Positions 1 to 12,100 of a DNA stretch of 64,000 nt are shown one piece after another. Location of the stretch: assembly GCF_012489685.1 (NCBI RefSeq), contig NC_080044.1:71472732-71536731 (forward strand), written 5' to 3'. Numbering within the stretch: position 1 is the stretch's first letter; every line of letters starts with the position of its first letter. The notes below the pieces were generated by a model. The model was not told the origin of the DNA, searched no databases, and worked only from the letters and a program-made list of their open reading frames with translations. The translations under genes and the position numbers were made by a program. This DNA comes from Lotus japonicus. Lineage: Eukaryota > Streptophyta > Magnoliopsida > Fabales > Fabaceae.

Positions 1-129
1 GAATTGACAGCTGTTCCTCTAACAGAATTGACAGCTGTTCAAAACAGAATTAACAACTGTGTCCAGCTGGCATTCCAGCTGGCACACACACACTAAGCAT
101 AACCAATATTTTCATATCACCTATATACT
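1..129. repeat. short direct repeats at the left edge
   Basis: The motif AATTGACAGCTGTTC occurs twice (about 2-16 and 27-41), followed by the related AATTAACAACTGT. The doublet CCAGCTGGCA/TTCCAGCTGGCA and a short CA run follow. No coding signal is seen. It borders the copia fragment and may be a rearranged piece of that or another element. Confidence 0.4.
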
Positions 130-149
130 CTAATAAGGGATACCATCAA

Positions 150-1436
150 GTGAAAGGTTTTGACTATGCAGAAACTTTTTCTCCTGTAGTTAAACCTATT
201 ACAATTCGTTTGATTCTTACCTTGGCTGTGTCTAAACAGTGGCATATTCACCAGCTTGATGTGAATAATGCCTTTCTTCATGGTGCCCTCCAAGAAGAAG
301 TATATATGCAGCAGCCTGCTGGTTTTCAAAGTTCAGACAAGACCCTAGTTTGCAAGCTGAACAAAGCTTTATATGGGCTCAAACAGGCTCCAAGAGCTTG
401 GTTTGATAGGTTGAAGACAGCTCTAATCAAATTTGGGTTCAGGGCAAGCTGTTGTGATCCTTCCCTCTTTACTTTCCATCATAAGTCAAGTATCATCTAT
501 ATTTTGGTCTATGTAGATGACATCATTATCACAGGGAATTTTCTGCCCTTTATTCAAGAGATTGTTCAAAAGCTTAATTCTGAATTTGCTGTAAAACAAT
601 TGGGTCAGTTAGACTATTTTCTTGGTGTTCAAGTCCATCACTTGCAAGATAGGTCTCTCCTACTTACTCAGACCAAATACATTGGTGATCTTCTTGAAAG
701 AGCAGACATGGCTGAAGCTAAAGGCATCTCTACACCTATGGTCAGTGGTGCCAAACTAAGCAAGCATGGAGCCGATTATTTTGCAGATCCTACACTCTAT
801 AGGTCCATAGTTGGGGCCTTGCAATATGCCACTCTTACCAGACCTGAAATAAGCTTTTCAGTCAACAAAGTGTGTCAATTTCTCAGTCAGCCCTTGGAGG
901 AACATTGGAAGGCAGTTAAGAGGATATTGAGGTATCTAAAGGGTACAATTCATCATGGCTTGCATATCAAGCCTTGTTCTCTGCATTCTCCAGAAGCTCT
1001 AGTGGCATACTGTGATGCTGATTGGGGATCTGATCCTGATGACAGGAGATCCACCTCAGGGTCATGTGTTTTCTTTGGTCCTAATCTTGTCTCTTGGACC
1101 TCTAAGAAGCAAACTTTGGTAGCCAGGTCTAGTACTGAAGCAGAATATAGGAGTCTTGCTAATACCTCAGCTGAGTTGCTATGGATTCAATCATTGTTAC
1201 AAGAGCTGCATGTTCCCTTCACAGTTCCCAGAATTTTCTGTGATAATATGGGAGCTGTTGCATTAACTCATAATCCAGTATTGCATACCCGCACCAAACA
1301 TATGGAACTTGACATTTTCTTTGTTAGAGAGAAGGTGCTGAATAAGTCTTTGTTTGTTCATCATGTTCCTTCCATTGATCAGCTTGCTGACCTCTTCACC
1401 AAAGCACTTTCTCCTACTCGTTTTGAAGACCTTTGA
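150..1436 (+). CDS. copia reverse transcriptase/RNase H (C-terminal part of polyprotein)
   Basis: This open frame encodes the C-terminal third of a copia polyprotein, which copies element RNA into DNA. The copia-type catalytic motif YVDDIII is near residue 117. The RNase H region carries CDADWG, then SKKQ-VARSSTEAEYR and CDN, and ends with the conserved block THNPVLHTRTKHMELD followed by LADLFTKAL. No stop or frameshift is visible across about 428 codons, so the copy is fairly young or recently active. The frame is open upstream of 150, so the given start is only the first in-frame GTG. A normal copia polyprotein is about 1300-1450 aa; roughly two thirds is missing here. Confidence 0.85.
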   Translation: MKGFDYAETFSPVVKPITIRLILTLAVSKQWHIHQLDVNNAFLHGALQEEVYMQQPAGFQSSDKTLVCKLNKALYGLKQAPRAWFDRLKTALIKFGFRASCCDPSLFTFHHKSSIIYILVYVDDIIITGNFLPFIQEIVQKLNSEFAVKQLGQLDYFLGVQVHHLQDRSLLLTQTKYIGDLLERADMAEAKGISTPMVSGAKLSKHGADYFADPTLYRSIVGALQYATLTRPEISFSVNKVCQFLSQPLEEHWKAVKRILRYLKGTIHHGLHIKPCSLHSPEALVAYCDADWGSDPDDRRSTSGSCVFFGPNLVSWTSKKQTLVARSSTEAEYRSLANTSAELLWIQSLLQELHVPFTVPRIFCDNMGAVALTHNPVLHTRTKHMELDIFFVREKVLNKSLFVHHVPSIDQLADLFTKALSPTRFEDL

Positions 1437-1492
1437 AGCAAACTTAATGTGACTGAGAAACTAGTTTCTCACCCACCTTCAGTTTGAGGGGG

Positions 1493-1720
1493 TGTATTAG
1501 GATATATGTAGTCACATGCTGACATGGCATTGCTGACATGTCAATCTGTAACAGAATTAGTTATTAGGTGTAACAGAATCAGTTACTGTGTAACTGATTC
1601 TCTCTCTCTCTCTCTCTTAGTAACAGCTTGCTACGCAAGCTTCTCTGATTCTATAAATTGCTAAATGCTATTCATTGTAACTCAACTTTTCAGAAATACA
1701 ATTCAGTTAGAATTTCAACA
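1493..1720 (+). repeat. 3' LTR of the copia element
   Basis: The LTR starts with TGTATTAGG directly after the purine tract AGTTTGAGGGGG (1481-1492). It ends with TTTCAACA, giving the TG...CA ends, 228 bp in all. A CT microsatellite lies at about 1599-1618. A strong hairpin follows at 1625-1641 (stem AGCTTGC, loop TAC). No second LTR is in the window to test divergence. Confidence 0.75.
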
Positions 1721-2759
1721 CATGAAACATTTATATGGTCAAGATTAACTTACCTGATACGCCCCCCATGTAGACACACAAACATTATGTGGGGTAGAAG
1801 GGTGGACATAGAAAGAAGTGACATCTCCAAATGAAGTGTGATGGTGGCCTATTGTAGCATTTTTAGGTTTTAACCTTTTTTAATAATTTAAGTTGACATC
1901 TGTTATTGATAAACAAAATGAAACTTTGGAATAAGAGTTGTGTCATTCAAGTGACATGTCTTATTTGAGTGAAGTTTTAAATTTCTATTTGCAAAAAGTG
2001 TCCTTGGGATGTTGGCTAATTGTTCAAGCTGATAAAAAAAAAAGTAATGGACACCTGATGAGGAGTTTCCTACATGTGCCTTAGAAGTGTCGTACACGTG
2101 TCAGTGTCAGAAAAAGTGTTTTAAGTTTTAACACACGGCCACCTCAAGAAGAAGTGTTTGTGCTTCATGGTAGCACTTAACACACAAATTTTTGCAAGTA
2201 CGGAGGCCCCACACAGGTCAGTCTCTAGTATTTTTGTGTAATCTCCTACTCAGATTTAAAACTAACTGGACAAATGTTCTTCATCATAAGCCGGCTACCA
2301 TGCTATGTGGAGTAATATATTTGGAGTGTTACATGTTAACTGGGACAGAACACGCCATGTCTTGACAAAAACATGCAAACAATTGAAAACAGCACTCCAT
2401 AATGGATAGAAATGTGTCTCTTAAATCTGTTGTGAGTTAGGCCCAACCCAACTATAGTTAGGCATTCTGTTTAGTGTCTGTTGACTTAGTTATGCCTAAC
2501 CACATGCTTCTGTTAAAAGCTTCAGTTAGAATTCTCTAACTATGAAATGCAATCCATCTCTCGTAAATCTGTTAAGATGAAATACAACATGCTTCTAAAA
2601 ATGCTTCCTATGTGGTTATAGCTAACCACATACTCTCGCTTTAGCAAGTTCTCTCTTACTTAGAATTCTAAAAATAATTAACAGTAGCAGAAAAAATGGA
2701 CCGTTTCAGACATACAATATCATACTTCGTTTAAGACTAGCAGAACTTGTTTAGCTTAC
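1721..2759. other. non-coding stretch, probably VPS13 intron
   Basis: No exon of the neighbouring VPS13-like gene is recognisable here, although the PH domain it encodes is unfinished at 2760. The short frames on both strands have no recognisable domains. The simplest reading is intron sequence, with the next exon left of the window. Confidence 0.5.
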
Positions 2760-3125
2760 CTTCTGAATGTCCATTCCCCTGGTGCTAACAGCAATACAAA
2801 ATGGGGAACCACCAATATTTGTTGGGGGAACATCAAGTATTTGCCTACCAGCCATGCTGCAGAGTCCAACGAGTAAATTGCATAAATATATGTTTTCAAA
2901 TAAAAAATTATGTCCAAAAGCTATAATCACGGCAAAATCATGTAAAATTTGAAGGAAAATAAAGTTGGAAGATTTGCTGCACTCCGGTCTCAGCAAACTA
3001 TATCCTAACAGATAATGTTACACTAACAATAATACAGAAAATACTGCAATCTCTTGCTGTCCCAGAGTCGTATGACACCTAAAGAGAGTACTCTATGTCA
3101 AAACTTACAAGTAACAACACACTAC

Positions 3126-3157
<32 letters not shown>

Positions 3158-6100
3158 GTAAAAATGAGAAATAGAATGAATTGTGTGTCTAAATTATATG
3201 TTAAGTTGAGAAAAACTGAATGTAACTGAATCTAACAGAAAGTTATATTGAACCAGTCAGTAAGGTCCTATATATAGACCAGCTAAGATGAAGTCAGGTA
3301 TCATGCTGACATCATCACTAACTAACTAGTCTAACAAACTAGTTAACACTATAGTCTAATATTACAAAATAATTTACAACAACTACATTCCAATAACTCA
3401 TAATGTCCCTATTTACAATATTTCTAACATTTCCTTAAGCTGGCTTGTTGCAAATATAATTGATTCGAGATAATAGAGATAACAAGTGGTGACTCAAAGA
3501 AGTCCTACATTGCCTAGATTAGCTAGTGTACAAGTGTATATATATTAAAGAACATACACACCCATTGCCTTAAGCCTAAGGTTTTGTGGTGTGTGGTTCT
3601 AACTCAGGATTTCTAACAGAGACCCACTCAAACCCGTAGTAAAGACATTTGCCAATTGAACCTTATTATGCAGTTTATCAGAGCATTGAAGAGGAGAAGA
3701 ATGCCCACAGCATAGTACCGCAAAGTGCACAGAATTTCCTATTTCTGACATGCAAACTAACTTGGCAGCCTTACTAATTCATTTCAATTTTTCATATTTC
3801 TTGAATCATTTTCTATTGCAGAGAATAGCATACCATCCATATTCTTAGAATTTGGGTTAGGCCTAATCTACGCCAAAAGCTAGCTTAGGAGTGAGGGTTG
3901 CTCTACCCTTTATAAACACTTATTTTGCCATATCTATAGTCAAGTGGGACTTCGCAACACACCCCCTCACGCGTAAGGTTGGACATCAAGATCGTGGAAT
4001 TTGCAGAAATGATCAACTGCAGAGGCTCATGTATCAGTGGTCTCCAATAAACGGATATAGGATAGTATCGGATACCATGTTAGAATTAGAGTTAGGCCTA
4101 ACTCTACCCCAAAAGCTAGCTTAGGGCTGAGGGTTGCTCTGCCCTTTACAAAAACTTATTTGGCCATATCTCTAATCAATTTGAGACTCATGAGCACATA
4201 CAAATGTTCTTTTCTTCTTCTTTTCAAAAAATACTTTTTTAGTAGAAAAAGACACCAAAATTAATGTGCAAGAAACAATATAAAAAAATGTATAAAACCT
4301 TAGATATCGCTGGTAACTCTGAGACTTCGCTGACTCAAACATATAAAGATACGATCCTGAAAGCACCAGGAAACAAGGATGCCATGTAGCAACCGAATTG
4401 CCAATTCCCTGTGAAATGATCATTTCAAATTCATTGAGTAAAAAATATCAATACCTTAGAAGTAAATGACTAATGAGTAAATTTAGAAAGAACTTTGGAA
4501 ATACCTTCCAAACTAGGATTCTACCATCAGTGGCAAGATCAGCAGGACTCCAAGGAGCAAGTTTAGATTGGCAACTATCAGCTGTCGGCTGACTACAAGT
4601 TTCCATTGTCTCGTACAATATGTTCAGCAGTTCCATGATTCTAAAATATCTCTCCGGGGAAAAGTGGATCCAGAGGTTTGGCACTTGAATAGAAATAAGA
4701 GTGGATGGATAATTTGGATGCGGCACCTTAATCTTGAGTAACCAGAGACAGAAACATGACAATGACATAATATGCTTACTAAAATGTCATCCAGAAAATT
4801 TAATTTCGAATAGTTAGGACAAGTATAACAAACAAACCTGATTAACAAGTACTGCCATTCCACACCTATCAATGAGAGAATAGACATTTTCATCTTCTTT
4901 GGTAATGGGTGAGTTCATTATTTGACCATCATAATTAGGCTCAACCAAACTGCAACTACCGGAATCAGAGCCACAGTCTGTAAAAAAAGCAGCAATATCT
5001 CGTCCAGATATGTAAAACCGAGAATAAAGATTCTGCCTCTGATCATCAGACTGGCTTTCCTGTGAAAATACTGAATCGTTTAAGAAATTTCCAAGTCACA
5101 AAAGCAACACTCAATCTAGTATACCAAGAAGCATACCGCAGTGTGTAGTGTAAAGTGACCAAAATCCAAAAGAAAATGACTGTCACATCTTTCTGAACCA
5201 CTAGTTCTGAGAGGAACTCTAACTTTTGGAGCATCAAGATCAATATCAAATGCAAATCTGAAAAATCAGGGAGAAACAAGAATCTGAAATCAAACACCGT
5301 ATGCTTTTCAATTTAATATTAAAAAATAATAAAATGAAACAAAATATTGTACTGAAGTACCAAATATTTCAACTAGGCATATGCCAATACTGCCACAAAA
5401 TGAAATTCAAAAAAATGAAAATGAAAAGCGAAGAAATAAATTTCCCCAGTTACACACAACAAAAAGATGGATAACTACTACTGGCAATTTACTTAATCCT
5501 TACATAATCCTTTGAAAAATCTTATGGGGTCACATCTCACTTAAATACCCAGTATTTTAAGCATATGACTGGCTTGATAAATACAAAAAGTTTTCATAGG
5601 TATGGACATAGAGAACAGAGAAGTCAAACCCCTGCAAGGAAAGGAAAAAAGAGAATAACAATGGATACCTGCTTTGTTCCTCCAAAACCATTTGAAATTG
5701 CTCCTGTGCTCTTCGAGTCACTTCCTCAAACTTCAACTGCCCTTGCAAATAAAAGAAGTTAGCCCAGAAAGGATATAAAGCTAAAACAGGTTCCCACTAA
5801 ATAAATGCAAAGGGGAAATATTGCATTATGATGACTTCAGCAAATTGAAGCCCTAAACATTTGTTTCATTTATAACATATATCCTATTTATTCCAGTTTA
5901 TTTACCAATTTTGATAGATCCAAATTCAAAATCTCAAGGGCATTTAGTTCAATTACCAATGGACTGTTTTTCTTTTACTAAGTTTATTTCAAAACAAGGG
6001 AAGAGAAAATATCAGGAAGAAGGATAACACATCCTACTGTGCTAGAAATCAAAAATAGAAATAGATAAAAGAAAATAAACTCATCAGCTCAGGCTCGCTG

Positions 6101-9100
6101 ATCCATCTGCATATATATCAAGAAAATCCCAAAATATTATTATTTTTATACTCAGAGGTGTGGTGTAAGAAGCATATTAGAGATAATTAGTTCAGGGTTA
6201 TTTTTGTAATATTCTAATTTAATATTTTATATTTTGCTTATCTAGCCTTCCCTATGTGGCAGCTAGGGTTGTGTTGCTGCGCAACACTTAAGTCACAATC
6301 TAGGGTTTATTTGCTTGCTGTGCAAGCACTTTGCTGTCTTAGGTCTCTATATATAGAGAGCCTCCCTATTGTATTTTCTTACGTTAAATAATATATGAAA
6401 TTCCGCTCCTTCTATATTTTCAACAAAGCAAATCAGGTCAGCCCAATTTTCTTTTAAAAAAACTAGTTGTTTTCCATTTTCCCACATGCTGAAAATTTCA
6501 CATCAGTTTGAAGGCCATATACAAGTAATATTTCTGTCAATAAAACACCAACTCCTGCTCTCTTAATGACTATGGTAGCATTTTTTAAACTGTATAAATG
6601 CATAATATCTAAGGCTAAAATTAGTAGCATTTCACCAACTCACTATGTTGCAAGAGTAAAAAAATTAAGTTTGGAAGTTCATTCATTCATATCGAGTGTA
6701 ATGAAAGCTCAAACAAAACAAATAAAAACAAACACGAGAAAGAAAATTCAGGAATGAAAACGATGGCTTCTTTATCGTATTTATTTTTCAATTCAATTTT
6801 TTTTCACCAAAGATTCAAATACAAGGATATAATCACCTGCAAGGCAGTAGCTGTTTCCAATGCAACAGTAGGACTAACTGCCTTACTTCGCTTCAAAAAC
6901 TCTAAGACACGATTAATACTTTCCATCAAAACCTGGAGCAAAAAGTACACAAATTCAGAATATAAAAACAATGAAAAACAAGAACCTTCTTAATTGAAAA
7001 GTTCAATTTCACGCCTCTATGCAGGACAAGTTTTTTTCTGATTGTTTACCGTCACATGGCAGGGAGCAATTGTAGCTGACAATCTCCAGTCAATATTCTC
7101 TCCGATCGGCAAGTGGACAAAACTAGCCACTAATGCATTTACCTTTTGCTCACTATAGACACTCTGCATATCAAGTTCCCAAGAAGTATGAACTAGCAAC
7201 CAAAGAAATCTAAGAAGAACTATTGTTGGAATTCAATTATCAAATGACAGACAATATAGGATATTAAAGAACCTATGAAATATGTACAGGAAAAATAGTA
7301 GAGCTGGAAAAAAGGAACCAAAATGCTAGTTAAACCAGAAAGAAAAAATACTTCACAAAACATCACATTGAATTGCATTGCATTGATGCACACACACACA
7401 CACACACACACACCCCACACACACACACACGTGTGAGAGTAAAGTTCGCATAATAAAATATGGTTATTTCAAAAAATTGAAAACTACGCAATAAACACTT
7501 TTATGCAGTATACATTTCAGAGGAGCAAACCTGTGTAAGTGAACCTTCAGGAGCAGATAGACCATAAAATTTTAGTAACACATCACAGTAAACACTACGA
7601 TGCTTGAACTTGGTAGACACATGAAGCTGCTCAAATCGACCACAGACGATTTCCACCTGATTCACACTGATAATCCTGAGAGCAGCCTGACCAATAGATA
7701 CAGTTACCAGAAACTGGAACATATTCTGCATATCCTTTGCAGATCGTAGCATCAACTCCTCCGCAGGTTGGTAACTTAGTAGCTTATTGATTGCATGCCA
7801 TTCCTCTTTAGTCAACCGTTCTTCTGTAACCTGTTGCTCCTCAGAAACATCATCCAAAGAGGTTTCTTCTGTGTCAGCATGCCTACATAAAAATGGTACT
7901 AGGATAAATTTCCATGCATATAGACAAATACTACAGAAAACAGAATTCAGCAACATTAGCAATTGCTACTAAACTTTAATAAACCACAAGAACATATGTA
8001 AACCAATCCAAAAGCAATAAGATGTGTCGAGGTAATGATGCATACCATCTAAATGAAAACCAGCTCTTTTTCTTGATCTTCCTTTCTTCAGCAGCTACCT
8101 TTGATTTCACAGATTCAACCTTGGCATGAGCTAAGAGCCTAAAGAAACCAAGGAAAATTTGGTATGTAGATACAGATTGCCTTGAGGTGGAGTCTTAAGA
8201 GTTAGAGTTATGAGTTACAAGTAGATTATTGAGAGTGACCTAGTGGTATATACTACACCTAGCAGATCGTCCCATTATAGTTTACCCTAATCTTTCTTTC
8301 TTAACTCTCTCCCTTTCTTTAATTCCTTTTACATTCTCATACCCATCTACACTGAAACTGAGAAAATCAAACATAGTGGAAGTGTTGCAATAAAGGTGCA
8401 GCAGTTTCCAAGGTAGAGCCACGCATGACACACATAGAGAATGACTATTCACTGGTGTTAATGCTATTGCGAACTTTCACACATATAAACATACATCATT
8501 TTCCACATAAATCTGTCTTTTAGGGCAATAAGTGTGGAAATGGAACGACTTGCAACCCAAAAAACTAAAGAAGAACCAAGGGGAGGGATCAAGTCCTCAA
8601 TTTTAGATTAGAAGGCAAATAGGATCGGCTTACAAGAAGCAAAAAGAATCCAAATCAGAATCTTCTCAAAATGTAAAAGCAATGGTCACAAGATATAGTA
8701 TAAAACATGGTATTCTTAAAAACAAAAACTTCCACCTTCGAAAATCATTAGCACAATGTTAATAAAAAAAGGTATACAGACCTCCATAGAAGAATCACTT
8801 TCGAATCAAGATCCTTCTCTATTTCTCTCAATTCCGTGTGGTTATTGTCTGATGAATGCTGAAGAGATGCCACATACAACTGAATGTATCGCCGCCGAAG
8901 CTGACATAGATTCCGAATTTGGTCCCATGATAAACGGTAGCTGATTTAATAAGAAAGCATAAAGTCAGCCTCAAATCTATGCCTATGTATTAAATGAGAC
9001 CTCACTCTAAAACGTGAAGAACTCACATAAATCCCCCACAAGCTACCGAGTAGTATTTTAACAAAGAACTCCATATGACCTCTCTTCATTTTTATTCTAT

Positions 9101-12100
9101 TTTTAATTCAAACTCAGATGAGTGTATATCCCAGTTGCCTTTTAATAATGACTATTTTCAAATGTTAGCATCCTGAATTCAAATTCAAACAAATTATCCA
9201 ATAATATCAATGTATTGAGTCAAATTCAATGTACTTATCCCCAATGAATATATATTATCTCTGAATCATTTTTTATCGTCTCTATCAATACATTGATATA
9301 AATTAAATCCTTAAATGTTAATTTCTTGCCATAATTTTAAAAAAGTCAACAAATTCAAAATTGCAATTTATAAATGTATATTACTTAAATCTAATCTATA
9401 CACACATTTATCACTTATTATCTAAATAATAATTTAAATATACTACAAGTTAATTAAAAAAACCGTGTATAGTATGAGCTACTAACTAGTCAGGGAAAAA
9501 CTAAGAATAGCACAGAATCCACATTACAGAGAAACTTTAGCACTCAGTACAACATAATAAGCTAGTTGACTTATTTCAGAAAAACAACAATATAATTACC
9601 ACATCTTCTGCTGCTGGAGAGAAGCCTGAGCAGCATATTGCCACCACAAATAAGGAGCCTTTGAGATGGGAACTGTAGGACGTAAATGAGAAACCTCCAT
9701 ATATGTCTTGTATCTTGAAACAGCTTCCAAAAGTTTAATCCAATCATAATACTGAGCCTATAGTTCAGGGAGGAACAGTAAAAAAAAAAGTATTTTCAAG
9801 GAGAAGCAAATAAAGGGTGAGCGATACAAAGTTAGAAATTAATATTTGTTATTACATGAAGCATTATTGGTCTGGGCTTATCATACTACACTTGATCTAA
9901 TTCATTGGTACAAATATATGCAGGAAATCTAATCAGAGATCTCATTCATCTTTTAAACCTGTTCAAATGTTTAACACACTAATGAAGTTTTCTTCTTTTA
10001 TCAAAACGAAAAATTTAAAAGGAAGAAAGCAAGAAAATAAATAATGATAATAATAAAAGAACAAAGTAATGAAACATAATTTAAAAACTATGATGACCAG
10101 AACCAGGGGAAGAATAAAGAAAAGCATTCACACAAATTTGTTCTCTAATTCCTCTGCCCACTCAACAAGGAATCCCTTTAAAAATTGACTTTTATCGCTA
10201 GCCAAAAACACAAGTTAAGAATATGCTGTTCCAAAAAAAGTTGCATAATGCATACTAGACTTCACTACCCAGTAACACAAGATTGGAAATAAAATGTTTA
10301 GACCTCCCATTACCCTAGTGTATACTAGGAAGAGAGAGGAAAACTCAGAGAGTGAAGACATACGTGTATATTCATGGAAATAGTGGGAATAATAGCAGTA
10401 CCAGAGGAATAGAGTTCGCAAAAACTAAAATCTTCCTAATAACAAGATGCATACACGGCACGGAAAAGGAGACACTCAACACTGAATTTGTCAAGGATGG
10501 TTGAGATAAAGGTGTGTGTGTGTTGGGGGGGGGGGGGGATTGGAACAGACAAGTGAGAATTTCGAGGAAAGGTTAAGAAGGAGGCAGCAGAGTCCCTACT
10601 ATCTTTTTTTTCTTTTTCTTTTCTCTCTGTTTTCTTCCTTAGTTATGGCACCAGCTACTGAACCAGAGTGGAGTTCGTGAGGACGTTGTGTTACACAGAC
10701 CTCTTTTTTACAGATGCCATATCAAAAGCAGCAACACTTTTTAGGAAATATCAGCAGATCATTAATACACCACATGTTTTTCAAATATCAAATCAAAACC
10801 ACAATAACAAGATAACATTATTACTCGTCCTTTTAGGATGCATAGATATTAGATAGTGATGGATAGGACACCAGTACAATGTGGGGATACAGCATTTTTA
10901 CAAAAACAAGATACAACTACAGTAGGATACAACATAACATATATATCAAAAACCATGTATATCACTTGAATGGTTTAAGATTGATTCACAGAAACCCTCC
11001 CAGCGCTAAATTTTATAACGATAACTCGATAAGCAAGTCAAAATTTGAATACAAATCAACTGCCTAAGTCCTTATAATTTAGGCATTGATATACCTCTTA
11101 AATAAAATAGAATTAAAATACTGTTCCTACTTTCATGGGAAAATATTAGATAAACCATATTAACAAATATCATTTTCAAAATATAAAAAAAATGCATGAA
11201 ACGATCATAAAACTTTATAAATTAAAATGATAGTTGAAAAAAGTGAGAAAGAAGGAAAAATTAGAAAATAACAATATTTTTCAGCTTTAGTTATTCTAAT
11301 GATATACCACTGTATTGACACAAATATTCAAAATAAAATTATGAATAAAAATTATACATATCCAGTATGAAATCCTATATACTAAGTATCTAATACAAGC
11401 AAGGTAGACCCGTTGAAGCGTCCAGGCTTCTAAGCTTTTCTCTTAACAACATTCCTTTTGAAGCAAAAATCAGAAGTGGTTCTAGAAATATATCAAATAA
11501 TTAAATATAAAATACCTCAGTAAGAGTAAGAGAGACATCTGTCAGGACAAGTGAAGCTTTCTCAAATGGAATTTCTGGATCAGTTCTTTCTTGGTTTCCA
11601 AGACGATGATACTGTAGTACTGCATTGATAGGATAAACCAAGTATGTGCGGTTCATAGCCCACTTAGACACCAACTTATGATCACCAGTAGGCTCGTTTA
11701 TGCCATCTTCAAATATCTAGTACAGAGCAAAAATGAAAAACACAAGAAATGAAATGAGGAGCAAAAGAACAAAATACTGGTAAATAAAAATAAAGTTGAC
11801 ATTACATATGTGTAACACATAATAGAAGATGGAATTTATCAAATCAGAATAAACCTCAATCCATTCATGTGGACTGATATCCTCCCATCTTTTATCAATC
11901 TCCCAAGGAAGCCGATTAGAATCGTGATAAAAAGCTAGCCTCTCAAGGTGAACTGACTGTCATGAGAACAAAATAAATTTCAAACCAAAATCAGTTGCAC
12001 TGCTGCGAACAATACACAAGCTCACTTGAACTGTTAGCTAAACATTTGAATAAATTAGAAGTGGAAGAAACCAGGATCACTCATCACTATATATCAGAAA

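Larger units (their letters stand above)
130..1720 (+). mobile_element. Ty1/copia retrotransposon, 5'-truncated
   Basis: A copia element that keeps only the reverse transcriptase-RNase H end of its polyprotein and its 3' LTR. The homology becomes recognisable near 138, in the typical GYHQ-KGFDYAETFSPVV block that starts the copia reverse transcriptase. It runs unbroken to a stop at 1436, then a purine-rich tract and a short LTR. The 5' LTR, gag, protease and integrase are absent or lie left of the window. It is antisense to the VPS13-like gene whose 3' part must lie further left, so it may sit inside one of that gene's introns. Confidence 0.85.

Noticed and set aside
7220..7426. Reverse frame rich in Cys and Val
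   Set aside because: It is translated CA microsatellite and intron.
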